Source: Cytophagaceae bacterium
Lineage (GTDB): Bacteria; Bacteroidota; Bacteroidia; Cytophagales; Spirosomataceae
NCBI GenBank assembly: GCA_947459055.1
Contig: CANHCG010000140.1
Coordinates: 1-5,592 of the forward strand
Length of the DNA: 5,592 nt
Direction of reading: 5' to 3'
Shown here: piece after piece, positions 1 to 5,592 of the stretch
Position numbering within the stretch: position 1 is the stretch's first letter
How the letters are laid out: every line of letters begins with the position of its first letter
Notes under the pieces: generated by a model
The model's database searches: none
Seen by the model: the letters and a program-made list of their open reading frames with translations, nothing else
Told to the model about the DNA's origin: nothing
Position numbers and translations under genes: made by a program

Positions 1-306
1 AATTTACATTTAGCTTGGGGGCATGATGAATATTTGTATCATGTATTGAAAAATCACCCAACCAACACCATCCCTGAAGCCGGAATGGTGATGGTTCGCT
101 TTCATTCCTTTTACCCATGGCATACAGGCGGAAGTTATCGTCAGTTTATGACCGCTAAAGATGAGCAATACATGGATTGGATCAAGGATTTCAATCAATA
201 TGATTTATATACCAAATCACCAGTGGTTCCTAATTATGAGGAATTGAAGCATTATTATATGCCGATTGCCGAGAAATATTTAGGTAAAGGCCCAATCTAT
301 TGGTAG
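1..306 (+). CDS. MIOX: myo-inositol oxygenase, C-terminal part (5' end outside window)
   Basis: This is the last 101 codons of an inositol oxygenase, the cytoplasmic non-haem di-iron enzyme that uses O2 to cleave myo-inositol to D-glucuronate. The reading frame is open from base 1 and stops at TAG 304-306. Visible signatures are WGHDEYLY (fragment residues 6-13), RFHSFYPWHTG (33-43) and YDLYTK (67-72). From family knowledge, mouse MIOX binds its iron pair with His98, His123, Asp124, His194, His220 and Asp253. Here His8, His35 and Asp68 match the last three, with spacings of 27 and 33 residues against 26 and 33 in mouse, and Lys72 matches the substrate-contacting Lys257. The C-terminal YLGKGPIYW resembles the usual MIOX end. 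The family is about 285 residues long, so roughly 185-190 residues and the other iron ligands lie to the left. A Met at base 34 is internal and not a start. A strong terminator follows 16 bases after the stop, so this is the last gene of its transcript. Family assignment is near certain. Confidence 0.95.
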   Translation, partial: NLHLAWGHDEYLYHVLKNHPTNTIPEAGMVMVRFHSFYPWHTGGSYRQFMTAKDEQYMDWIKDFNQYDLYTKSPVVPNYEELKHYYMPIAEKYLGKGPIYW

Positions 307-322
307 TCAGAAATTAGGTAAC

Positions 323-362
323 ATATAAAAAAAGAGGCGCGCAGGCGTCTCTTTTTTTATAT
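323..362. terminator. bidirectional intrinsic terminator between convergent genes
   Basis: Bases 323-340 pair with 345-362 to give an 18-bp stem with a 4-base loop (GCAG). All pairs are Watson-Crick except one G-T wobble (337/348). The GC-containing part of the stem (334-340/345-351) is flanked by A7 on the left and T7 on the right, so a U-tract follows the hairpin whichever strand is transcribed. It lies 16 bases after the MIOX stop and 64 bases after the stop of the minus-strand NTF2-like gene, so it can end both transcripts. Confidence 0.9.
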
Positions 363-426
363 CCAATAGATCCGACCGAAAAGTATTCTCGTTCGGGTAG
401 GCTAGGGATTATTTCATTAGCAAATA

Positions 427-954
427 TTACCAACCATCATCTTTCTTTGGTTTCACATTTGCGGAATTCTTTTTGGCAGGTGTTTTGGCAGGCACATTGG
501 CGCTTGGCGTACTTGCGAAGGAGCTTCCTTTAAGGTTGGTATCTAGGTCGACCCGACTGTAAATCCGGCAAACAATTTTCCATTGATCATTAATTTTCAA
601 AAGGCTTAGTAGATCGATGTATTTGAAGTCTGCAAATTGTAATTCGACTGTTGCAAGCCCCGAAGTACCTGCATATTCATAGCTTAGCATTTTTCCGGTC
701 GCATTTACGCCCCCTGCAGGCATTTTGCTGATGAAAGTTTTGAGGGGAGTGTCTTGTATACGGCCGCTGGTTGCGTTTAGATTTCTCAAAAGGGCATTCG
801 GGTGAAAAGCCTTATTTAGGCTTGCGGAATCCCCTTTTGTAAATCCTTGGATGTAGGATTGAATGGAGGATTTGATGCTTTCGTCATCAGACTGAGCAAA
901 TCCTTGGAAGGATAGCAGGATGGCAAATGTTAGGAATAACAGGTTTTTTTTCAT
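427..954 (-). CDS. secreted NTF2-like / putative lumazine-binding family protein
   Basis: This is a 175-residue exported protein of unknown function. Residues 1-20 form a clear Sec signal peptide: MKKN, a hydrophobic core LLFLTFAILL, and a probable cleavage site GFA|Q. Residues about 24-138 look like the NTF2-like fold of the putative lumazine-binding family (Pfam Lumazine_bd_2 type). The features seen are YIQGFTKGDSASLNKAFHPNA near 34-54 and the closing strands LLSLLKINDQWKIVCRIYSRV at 115-135, where the L-K-x-x-x-x-W-K-I-V pattern is typical. Residues 143-175 are a Lys/Pro/Ala/Ser-rich, probably disordered tail. The start at 954 was chosen because it gives a normal signal peptide. An in-frame ATG at 972 would add MEINIP and overlap the upstream gene by 11 bases. 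With the chosen start the gene follows the serine hydrolase stop by 7 bases, so the two are probably co-transcribed. The fold is used by small-ligand binders and some enzymes, and no catalytic residue can be named. Confidence 0.8.
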   Translation of the reverse strand: MKKNLLFLTFAILLSFQGFAQSDDESIKSSIQSYIQGFTKGDSASLNKAFHPNALLRNLNATSGRIQDTPLKTFISKMPAGGVNATGKMLSYEYAGTSGLATVELQFADFKYIDLLSLLKINDQWKIVCRIYSRVDLDTNLKGSSFASTPSANVPAKTPAKKNSANVKPKKDDGW

Positions 955-961
955 GGGTATA

Positions 962-2197
962 TTAATTTCCACTGGTAAATTCTGAAGGTAAGCTTTCGCC
1001 TTTCATGAAGAAGGAGGCGTGTTCTGGGTATAGAATGGATTGAACAACATTTACTTTGGCCAATGAATGACCAGCCATATTCCCTAAAATAATGATGGCG
1101 GAATTGTCTTTTGGATTATGTAGATAATAGTTTTTGAAACCATGCCACCAACCGGTGTGATAGGTGAGCCAATCGCCCGTATCTAATTGCGTAAGGCGCC
1201 AACCGAAGCCATAGTTTTTAGGGAGTACTTTAGGTTGGGTATGTTGGGGCGTAAAAGCTTCCTCCAAAGTCTGAAAAGAAACCAATTTTTCTTCATTGAG
1301 GGCCATATCCCAGTGATGCAAGTCTTCGACGGTGCTATAAATCCCTTTATCGCCGGTGACGCCATCTAAATGGTTGAAATCTGAAACGACAGGTCCACCC
1401 CGGCGCGGCACGTACCCAGTTGCAGCGGTTTTAAGCATTTCCGGATGCATGGGGTCATATACGAAGGTTTCGACCATGCCAGCGGGTTCGAATACATTTT
1501 TCTTCAGGTATTCTCGAAAATTTTGGCCACTTAATTTTTCTACGATGTAAGCTAACAACATGTAGTTTGTATTGTTGTAGCTAAACTTAGCATTTGGGCG
1601 ATAGTCGATGTGCGGTTTAAGCCGAATCATCATTTCCACCACCTTTTGATTCGTCAAAGGAATTTTCTTGTCATAAATCTTATCCATATTATAAGCATAA
1701 TCGGATAGCCCAGATCGGTGGGTCAATAAACTACGAATCGTTAAGCTGGAGTCATAAGGGAATCCGGGGATGTGCTTATAGATGGGATCATCATAATTGA
1801 GGAGGTTTTTTTCCTTCAATTGCATGATGGCCACGGCGGTAAATTGTTTGGAAACTGAGGCGAGTTGGAAATGCGTATGGGTATTGATAGGGCTTTTTGT
1901 GAAATAATTCGCGTAGCCAAATGATTTTTTATAGATGATTTTACCGTATTGGGCGATGAGGACGGCACCGTTGAAACCCATGGTTTGTTGGAGTTTCTTA
2001 AAAAACGTATCCAGTTTAATGGATTTTTGTTTAGCGATTTCGGGATTGAATAACTGAGCGAGGCTGTCGTTTCTTTTTTCTGCGTTCGATTTGGCGTGGA
2101 AATAACTTCTCGTTTGATGTGAACTAGCTAATAGGCCTAGGAGAATGGCAATGGAAATAAAAAAAATCAATTTAGGCGTTTTCGCTATCTTCGGCAT
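962..2197 (-). CDS. serine hydrolase, beta-lactamase/PBP class C-like family
   Basis: This 411-residue protein has a hydrophobic segment at residues about 10-25 (LIFFISIAILLGLLA) after a short basic N-terminus. It therefore acts outside the cytoplasm, membrane-anchored or released; there is no lipobox Cys. Residues about 65-390 are a Beta-lactamase (PF00144-type) domain. The three expected active-site motifs are present: SxxK as S114-V-S-K117, YxN as Y207-N-N209, and the KTG equivalent as H347-T-G349. Further family hallmarks are LLTHRSGLSDY (157-167) and the GDKGIYSTVEDLHHW region (282-296). In this family the Ser is acylated by an amide or ester substrate. Members include esterases, D-aminopeptidases, DD-peptidases and few true beta-lactamases; HTG instead of KTG is common in the esterase/peptidase members. 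The substrate cannot be told from sequence. Its Arg codons are mixed (AGA, CGA, CGC, CGG, CGT), unlike the transporter gene to the right, so expression is probably modest. It is the first gene of a likely two-gene unit with the NTF2-like gene. Confidence 0.92.
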   Translation of the reverse strand: MPKIAKTPKLIFFISIAILLGLLASSHQTRSYFHAKSNAEKRNDSLAQLFNPEIAKQKSIKLDTFFKKLQQTMGFNGAVLIAQYGKIIYKKSFGYANYFTKSPINTHTHFQLASVSKQFTAVAIMQLKEKNLLNYDDPIYKHIPGFPYDSSLTIRSLLTHRSGLSDYAYNMDKIYDKKIPLTNQKVVEMMIRLKPHIDYRPNAKFSYNNTNYMLLAYIVEKLSGQNFREYLKKNVFEPAGMVETFVYDPMHPEMLKTAATGYVPRRGGPVVSDFNHLDGVTGDKGIYSTVEDLHHWDMALNEEKLVSFQTLEEAFTPQHTQPKVLPKNYGFGWRLTQLDTGDWLTYHTGWWHGFKNYYLHNPKDNSAIIILGNMAGHSLAKVNVVQSILYPEHASFFMKGESLPSEFTSGN

Positions 2198-2260
2198 GGG
2201 CTAATCGCATTGGTATGTAAGGCAATTTAATTTAATTTACGATTTATATCAAGACCTGAC
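2198..2260. promoter_or_regulatory. divergent intergenic region with weak promoter candidates both ways
   Basis: This 63-base AT-rich gap must drive both the hydrolase (minus) and yidD (plus). The Bacteroidota consensus is TTG around -33 and TAnnTTTG around -7. On the minus strand, TTG (2250-2252) and TAAATTGC (2222-2229) are 20 bases apart, with the ATG 24 bases further. On the plus strand, TTG (2210-2212) and TAATTTAC (2233-2240) are also 20 bases apart, with the ATG 20 bases further. Each -7 candidate matches only four of the six fixed bases, so in such AT-rich DNA these are suggestions. The location of promoters in this gap is more secure than the exact boxes. Confidence 0.35.
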
Positions 2261-2482
2261 ATGAATTACTTATTGAAGCATCTATTTCTTTTTTTGATTC
2301 GACTCTATCAGGGCCTACTTTCCCCTTTTTTGCCTAATTCCTGTCGATTTCAACCGACCTGTTCCGAATATGCCAAACAAGCCTTTCATAAGTACGGTTT
2401 TTTAAAAGGATTTCGTTTGGCGATTCGTCGAATTTCCAGGTGTCATCCCTGGGGTGGAAGTGGATATGATCCCGTTCCTTAA
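2261..2482 (+). CDS. yidD: membrane protein insertion efficiency factor YidD
   Basis: This small protein of 73 residues is of usual YidD length. The family is an inner-membrane-associated helper of YidC/Sec-dependent membrane protein insertion. An amphipathic or hydrophobic N-terminal segment (residues 4-24, [21 protein letters not shown]) is followed by the diagnostic core: [13 protein letters not shown] (26-38), the KYGFLKG turn (44-50), [13 protein letters not shown] (56-68) and the closing DPVP. All three family cysteines (C28, C34, C61) are present and the C-terminal DPVP is intact, so the gene looks functional. The ATG at 2261 is used because it gives the usual start just before the hydrophobic helix. 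In many bacteria yidD sits in the rpmH-rnpA-yidD-yidC cluster; here it stands alone, divergent from a serine hydrolase and followed by a long non-coding stretch. Family call is near certain. Confidence 0.97.
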   Translation: MNYLLKHLFLFLIRLYQGLLSPFLPNSCRFQPTCSEYAKQAFHKYGFLKGFRLAIRRISRCHPWGGSGYDPVP

Positions 2483-2577
2483 ATGGAAACAGTAGAGAAC
2501 AGTTTTTGTGGACAGACTAGCACAGTTGGCAATCGCAAATAATTGTATTATTCCAATTTTAACTATTATCCTATTCT

Positions 2578-2591
2578 GGCAATAAATTGCC
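2578..2591. terminator. short dyad, possible weak terminator after yidD
   Basis: GGCAAT and ATTGCC (2578-2583 and 2586-2591) are perfect inverted repeats around AA. A T-rich stretch follows (ATTATTTTGATTTTTT, about 2596-2611), but it does not directly abut the stem. The site is 95 bases after the yidD stop. The stem is short and has few GC pairs, so termination here is uncertain; a protein-binding dyad is equally possible. Confidence 0.3.
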
Positions 2592-2665
2592 GATAATTAT
2601 TTTGATTTTTTCGAAAAAAAAATTCTATTGAAAAAATACAATCAATGAAGGCGGTTTTCATCGTA

Positions 2666-2692
2666 TTAAAATGATAAAATAAGGCATTTTAA
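2666..2692. repeat. 8-bp perfect inverted repeat, 11-base spacer
   Basis: TTAAAATG (2666-2673) and CATTTTAA (2685-2692) are exact reverse complements separated by 11 bases. It could be a hairpin or a dyad operator, but in AT-rich DNA such a repeat can arise by chance and no T-tract follows. Confidence 0.35.
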
Positions 2693-2839
2693 AAGAGATA
2701 AATAATATTAGATTATTTTCAGAATCTGTACTATACTGTGCTATGTCAGAAGATTTTCTTGATTTTGTCCAATTTTTATTCGTCTAATCCTCATTTCATT
2801 ATTGTTTATCATTTTTTTATTCAATTTATTCTTCTTTTT

Positions 2840-2871
2840 TTTGCGACGGTTTTGAAATTCGGGTAGGTCCG
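2840..2871 (+). promoter_or_regulatory. weak Bacteroidota-type promoter candidate for the susC-like gene
   Basis: TTTG (2840-2843) fits a -33 element. After 20 bases, TAGGTCCG (2864-2871) fits the -7 consensus TAnnTTTG at four of six fixed positions. This would place the transcription start within the adjacent palindrome, giving a leader of about 70 bases. No better TAnnTTTG match was found between 2483 and 2947. The boxes are weak, so the call rests mainly on position and spacing. Confidence 0.3.
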
Positions 2872-2882
2872 TAAACGTTTAC
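2871..2882. promoter_or_regulatory. perfect palindrome, LacI/GalR-family-type operator
   Basis: GTAAACGTTTAC is an exact 12-base palindrome centred on CG, 65 bases before the susC-like ATG. Seen directly: the symmetry stops at the flanking C and A. From family knowledge, LacI/GalR-family regulators bind even palindromes with a central CG. The AAACGTTT core is shared with the PurR operator, and the Gram-positive cre consensus TGWnAnCGnTnWCA fits closely except at one end base. Inference: a sugar-responsive LacI-type repressor controls the transporter locus by binding at or next to the transcription start. No regulator gene is in the window. Confidence 0.6.
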
Positions 2883-2947
2883 AACCGAAGCGATTAAACA
2901 AAATCAATTAGAATCATTAATTTTTTTTAACCCTTAATTTTTCACTT

Positions 2948-5592
2948 ATGATTCATTCTTACAAAAGAGTGGGTCGCCTTGTGCGATCAGGTGCAAGTAA
3001 CCTAGGCCTTAAATCGGTTTTTAGTGTTGCGGTAGCGCTGTTAATTTCCTTGGGTGCTTTTGCTCAAGATGTAGTAACGGGAAAGGTTACTGATGCCGCG
3101 GATGGCTCAGCGATCCCGGGAGTTTCTGTGGCTGTTAAAGGTACTACGCGTGGTGCTCAAACAGATGCAAACGGTACTTATAAGTTGAATGCTGGGTCGA
3201 ATGCGACGTTGGTATTTTCATTTGTAGGGTATTCTTCGAAAGAAGTTGCAGTTGGCGGAAAGTCAGTTGTTGATGTCAAATTATCTGCGGACAATAAGTC
3301 TTTAGAGGAAGTTGTCGTAGTAGGTTACGGTACGCAAAAGCGTAAAGAGATTTCAGGAACGGTAACTAGTTTAAGTGCTCGTGATTTCAATGCTGGGGTT
3401 GTAACTAATCCATTGGCTGCAGCACAAGGTAAAGTAGCTGGTTTGGTGATTACGCAAGCATCGGGAGATCCTAATGCGCGTCCAACGGTTCGTTTACGTG
3501 GTACAGGTTCTTTGAACGCAGGTTCTGAGCCATTATACGTTATTGATGGTGTGATTGGTGCGCCGATTGAAAACATTGCTCCAGAAGATATCTTATCGAT
3601 GGACGTTTTACGTGATGCTTCTTCTGCTGCTATCTACGGTTCTCGTGGAGCGAATGGTGTTATCTTAATTAACACAAAACGTGGTAAGACAGGTGCTCCT
3701 ACGGTAGATTATTCTGCTTATGTAGGTTCTGAGTCTATTTCTCAACGTCCTGAATTATTAAATGGTGCTGAATTCCGTGCAGCGGCTGCTAAATACAATC
3801 AAAAATTTGATGATTTAGGCGCTAATACGGATTGGTTATCTGCAATTACTCGTACGGCGGTTTCTCAAAACCACAACGTAGGTGTATCTGGAGGTTCTGA
3901 ATTTTTATCTTACCGTGCTTCAGTGGGTTATTTAGATCAAATTGGTACCTTATTAGGTTCTGGTAAAGATCGTTTAACAGGTCGTTTGAACTTAGATGCG
4001 AAAGCAATGGATGGCAAATTGAACATGAAGTTCAATATGTCAGCTTCTCAAACAAACAATATGTTTTCTGATAACCGCGCAATTGGTTTTGCGATGAACA
4101 TGCGTCCAACGGATCCAATCCGTAATGCAGATGGAACTTATTTCCAAATTCCTGGAACATTCGCAAACTTCAATCCATTGGCGACATTAGATAGCAAATC
4201 AAACACGCAACGTTTACATGATTTCTTATTCAATGGTCAAGCAGGTTATACGATCATGGATGGTTTAGTATTTAATGTATCTGGAACTTTGCGTACGCAG
4301 ACTTCTGATGGTGCTTTTTTTGCAAGATCCACTCCAGGTAACTTGTTGGCAACTGTCGGTGGTAACTCCGCTTCTCGTAGCTTGAACTCGATTACAGATA
4401 AGCAATTAGAGACTACGTTGACTTACTCAAAGAAATTGAACGATGTGTCTACATTAAACGTGTTAGCTGGTTATACCTACCAAGATGTAGTAGCTGACGG
4501 TTTCGGAGCATCTAACAACAATTTCTTGACAGATGCATTTGAGGCAAACAACTTAGGCTCAGGTTTAGGTATTCGTTCGAACCCTAACTTGTTATATTCA
4601 TACAAGAATGAGTACAAATTGGTTTCTTTCTTAGCACGTGCTCAATATTCATTATTGAACAAGTATTTCGCAACAGTTAACGTTCGTCGTGACGGTTCTA
4701 CGAAATTTGGAGATAACAACAAGTGGGGTCTTTTCCCATCAGTTTCAGTAGGTTGGACATTGACAGAAGAGGCTTTCTTAAAAGGAAACTCGACGATCGA
4801 CAACTTGAAATTGCGTGTTAGCTGGGGACAAACTGGTAACTCAGAAGGTATTCGTCCATTGTTATCTAAATCATTCTATGGAGCTTCTGGTTCATACTAT
4901 GATGGAGGTGCGGATGATTTCTTGCCTGCTTACTCAGTTCAATCGAATCCAAACCCGAACTTGAAGTGGGAGGTTAACGAAAACTACGGTGGAGGTTTAG
5001 ACTTCTCTTTATTCAAAGGAAAGTTATCTGGTAACTTAGACGTATATACTCGTACAACAAAAGATTTGTTGTATACTGTTAACGTACCACAAGAAAAAGG
5101 ATATGTATATCCTACGATGTTAGCGAACATTGGTTCGATGCAAAACTCAGGGGTTGAATTATCATTGACTTACCAATGGGTTGAAAAAGGCGATTGGAAC
5201 ATTAGCTCTACTTTAGCAGCTTCTTTCAACAAAAACGAAATCATTTCATTAAAGAATGATTCATTCGCAGCACCTGACCAAGTATTTTTATCAACTTCTT
5301 TAGGTTCATTTATTCGAGGTACATCAGCGGTTAACTTCTCAGTTTTACAAGCTGGTCACCCAGTTGGAGAGTTCTACGGAGCTAAAATTGCAAGTATCAC
5401 AAATGGAAAATATGTATTCCAAGACTTGAATGGTGATGGAACGGTAGATCCAAATGCGAAAGATAGAACCTACATTGGAAATCCAAACCCTACGTTTGTA
5501 GGTGGTTTGACAACGAACGTTCGTTACAAGGCATTTGACTTACAAGTTCAATTGACTAGCCAATTAGGTGCAAAAATCGTAAACACGAATGC
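2948..5592 (+). CDS. SusC/RagA-family TonB-linked outer membrane transporter (3' end outside window)
   Basis: The gene encodes 881 residues before the window edge, without a stop; the family usually has about 1000 or more. It is an outer-membrane barrel that imports a nutrient, normally an oligosaccharide, with a SusD lipoprotein lid, powered by TonB. Domains: a long signal peptide (1-39) with about 22 basic/polar residues, the core VFSVAVALLISLGAFA and cleavage at FA|Q; a carboxypeptidase-regulatory-like domain (about 43-115, with IPGVSVAVKGTTRGAQTDANGTY at 56-78 and FVGYSS at 92-97); a TonB box (EEVVVVGYGTQ, 120-130); a plug (about 133-245); the SusC signature (PLYVIDGV 195-202, then PEDILSMDVLRDASSAAIYG 212-231 and RGANGVILINTKRG 233-246); and a beta barrel from about 250. 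DLNGDGTVD (826-834) is the Asp-rich, calcium-type loop common in this family. The ATG at 2948 is the only Met before the signal core. From codon 22 onward almost every Arg is CGT, a sign of high expression. The substrate cannot be inferred. A susD gene is expected next but is outside the window. Confidence 0.96.
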   Translation, partial: MIHSYKRVGRLVRSGASNLGLKSVFSVAVALLISLGAFAQDVVTGKVTDAADGSAIPGVSVAVKGTTRGAQTDANGTYKLNAGSNATLVFSFVGYSSKEVAVGGKSVVDVKLSADNKSLEEVVVVGYGTQKRKEISGTVTSLSARDFNAGVVTNPLAAAQGKVAGLVITQASGDPNARPTVRLRGTGSLNAGSEPLYVIDGVIGAPIENIAPEDILSMDVLRDASSAAIYGSRGANGVILINTKRGKTGAPTVDYSAYVGSESISQRPELLNGAEFRAAAAKYNQKFDDLGANTDWLSAITRTAVSQNHNVGVSGGSEFLSYRASVGYLDQIGTLLGSGKDRLTGRLNLDAKAMDGKLNMKFNMSASQTNNMFSDNRAIGFAMNMRPTDPIRNADGTYFQIPGTFANFNPLATLDSKSNTQRLHDFLFNGQAGYTIMDGLVFNVSGTLRTQTSDGAFFARSTPGNLLATVGGNSASRSLNSITDKQLETTLTYSKKLNDVSTLNVLAGYTYQDVVADGFGASNNNFLTDAFEANNLGSGLGIRSNPNLLYSYKNEYKLVSFLARAQYSLLNKYFATVNVRRDGSTKFGDNNKWGLFPSVSVGWTLTEEAFLKGNSTIDNLKLRVSWGQTGNSEGIRPLLSKSFYGASGSYYDGGADDFLPAYSVQSNPNPNLKWEVNENYGGGLDFSLFKGKLSGNLDVYTRTTKDLLYTVNVPQEKGYVYPTMLANIGSMQNSGVELSLTYQWVEKGDWNISSTLAASFNKNEIISLKNDSFAAPDQVFLSTSLGSFIRGTSAVNFSVLQAGHPVGEFYGAKIASITNGKYVFQDLNGDGTVDPNAKDRTYIGNPNPTFVGGLTTNVRYKAFDLQVQLTSQLGAKIVNTN

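Larger units (their letters stand above)
2483..2947. other. 465-base AT-rich non-coding region between yidD and susC-like gene
   Basis: I see no credible coding frame here on either strand. From left to right it holds a small dyad near 2578-2591, an 8-bp inverted repeat at 2666-2692, a T-rich, G-poor stretch at 2771-2842, a weak promoter candidate at 2840-2871, a perfect 12-base palindrome at 2871-2882, and an A/T-rich leader up to the ATG at 2948. The leader contains two copies of TTAATTTTT (2917-2925 and 2934-2942). Most of the region left of 2770 remains unexplained. No tRNA, riboswitch or conserved RNA was recognised. Confidence 0.7.

Noticed and set aside
10..198. 62-codon open frame on the minus strand
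   Set aside because: It is antisense to the inositol oxygenase coding sequence, whose plus-strand translation matches a known family throughout.
376..396. CCGAA...TTCGG inverted repeat after the NTF2-like gene
   Set aside because: It has only five pairs with an 11-base loop and no T-tract, and the strong hairpin nearby already explains termination.
1183..1550. Short open frames on the plus strand (1187-1369, 1356-1550) and in another minus frame (1183-1365)
   Set aside because: All lie inside the serine hydrolase gene, which has complete family motifs in its own frame; none of their translations resembles a protein family.
2645..2661. ATGAA...TTCAT hairpin
   Set aside because: A five-pair AT-rich stem around a short loop is expected by chance in this region.
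2917..2942. Two copies of TTAATTTTT in the transporter leader
   Set aside because: These are low-complexity A/T words spaced 17 bases apart; there is too little information to call them binding sites.
3325..3576. 83-codon open frame on the minus strand
   Set aside because: It is antisense to the plug domain of the SusC-like transporter, which is continuous and conserved on the plus strand; its Pro/Ala/Val-rich composition mirrors the coding strand.
1..5592. CRISPR arrays, insertion sequences, tRNA or rRNA genes, toxin-antitoxin or defence genes
   Set aside because: I searched by eye for regular direct repeats, terminal inverted repeats, transposase motifs and tRNA-like folds and found none; the whole window is explained by ordinary metabolic and envelope genes plus intergenic DNA.

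Overview
The window reads as a stretch of a Bacteroidota genome. The evidence is a SusC/RagA-type TonB-dependent transporter with an N-terminal carboxypeptidase-regulatory-like domain, an NTF2/lumazine-binding-like exported protein of a type common in that phylum, very AT-rich intergenic DNA and no strong Shine-Dalgarno sequences. The order Cytophagales is a guess from overall style and is not demonstrated.

Layout from left to right. Positions 1-306 hold the C-terminal 101 residues of a myo-inositol oxygenase on the plus strand; its N-terminus lies outside the window. A strong, nearly symmetric hairpin with A/T flanks (323-362) ends this gene and also serves the convergent minus-strand pair. 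That pair is read from 2197 down to 427. It consists of a membrane-anchored or exported serine hydrolase of the beta-lactamase/penicillin-binding-protein fold (962-2197), followed 7 bases later by a small secreted NTF2-like protein (427-954). A 63-base divergent intergenic region separates the hydrolase from yidD (2261-2482), a small membrane-protein-insertion factor on the plus strand. Then comes 465 bases of non-coding AT-rich DNA (2483-2947), and finally a long susC-like transporter gene that starts at 2948 and runs off the right edge after 881 codons.

The genes look like three or four independent units. MIOX belongs to inositol-to-glucuronate catabolism. The hydrolase/NTF2 pair acts outside the cytoplasmic membrane on an unknown substrate. 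YidD is housekeeping. The transporter probably opens a nutrient-uptake (SusCD) locus that continues to the right. The most interesting signal is a perfect 12-base palindrome of LacI/GalR-operator type (2871-2882) in the leader of the transporter gene, next to a weak promoter candidate. It suggests sugar-responsive repression of the uptake locus. I found no convincing previously undescribed multi-gene system, CRISPR array, insertion sequence or RNA gene.
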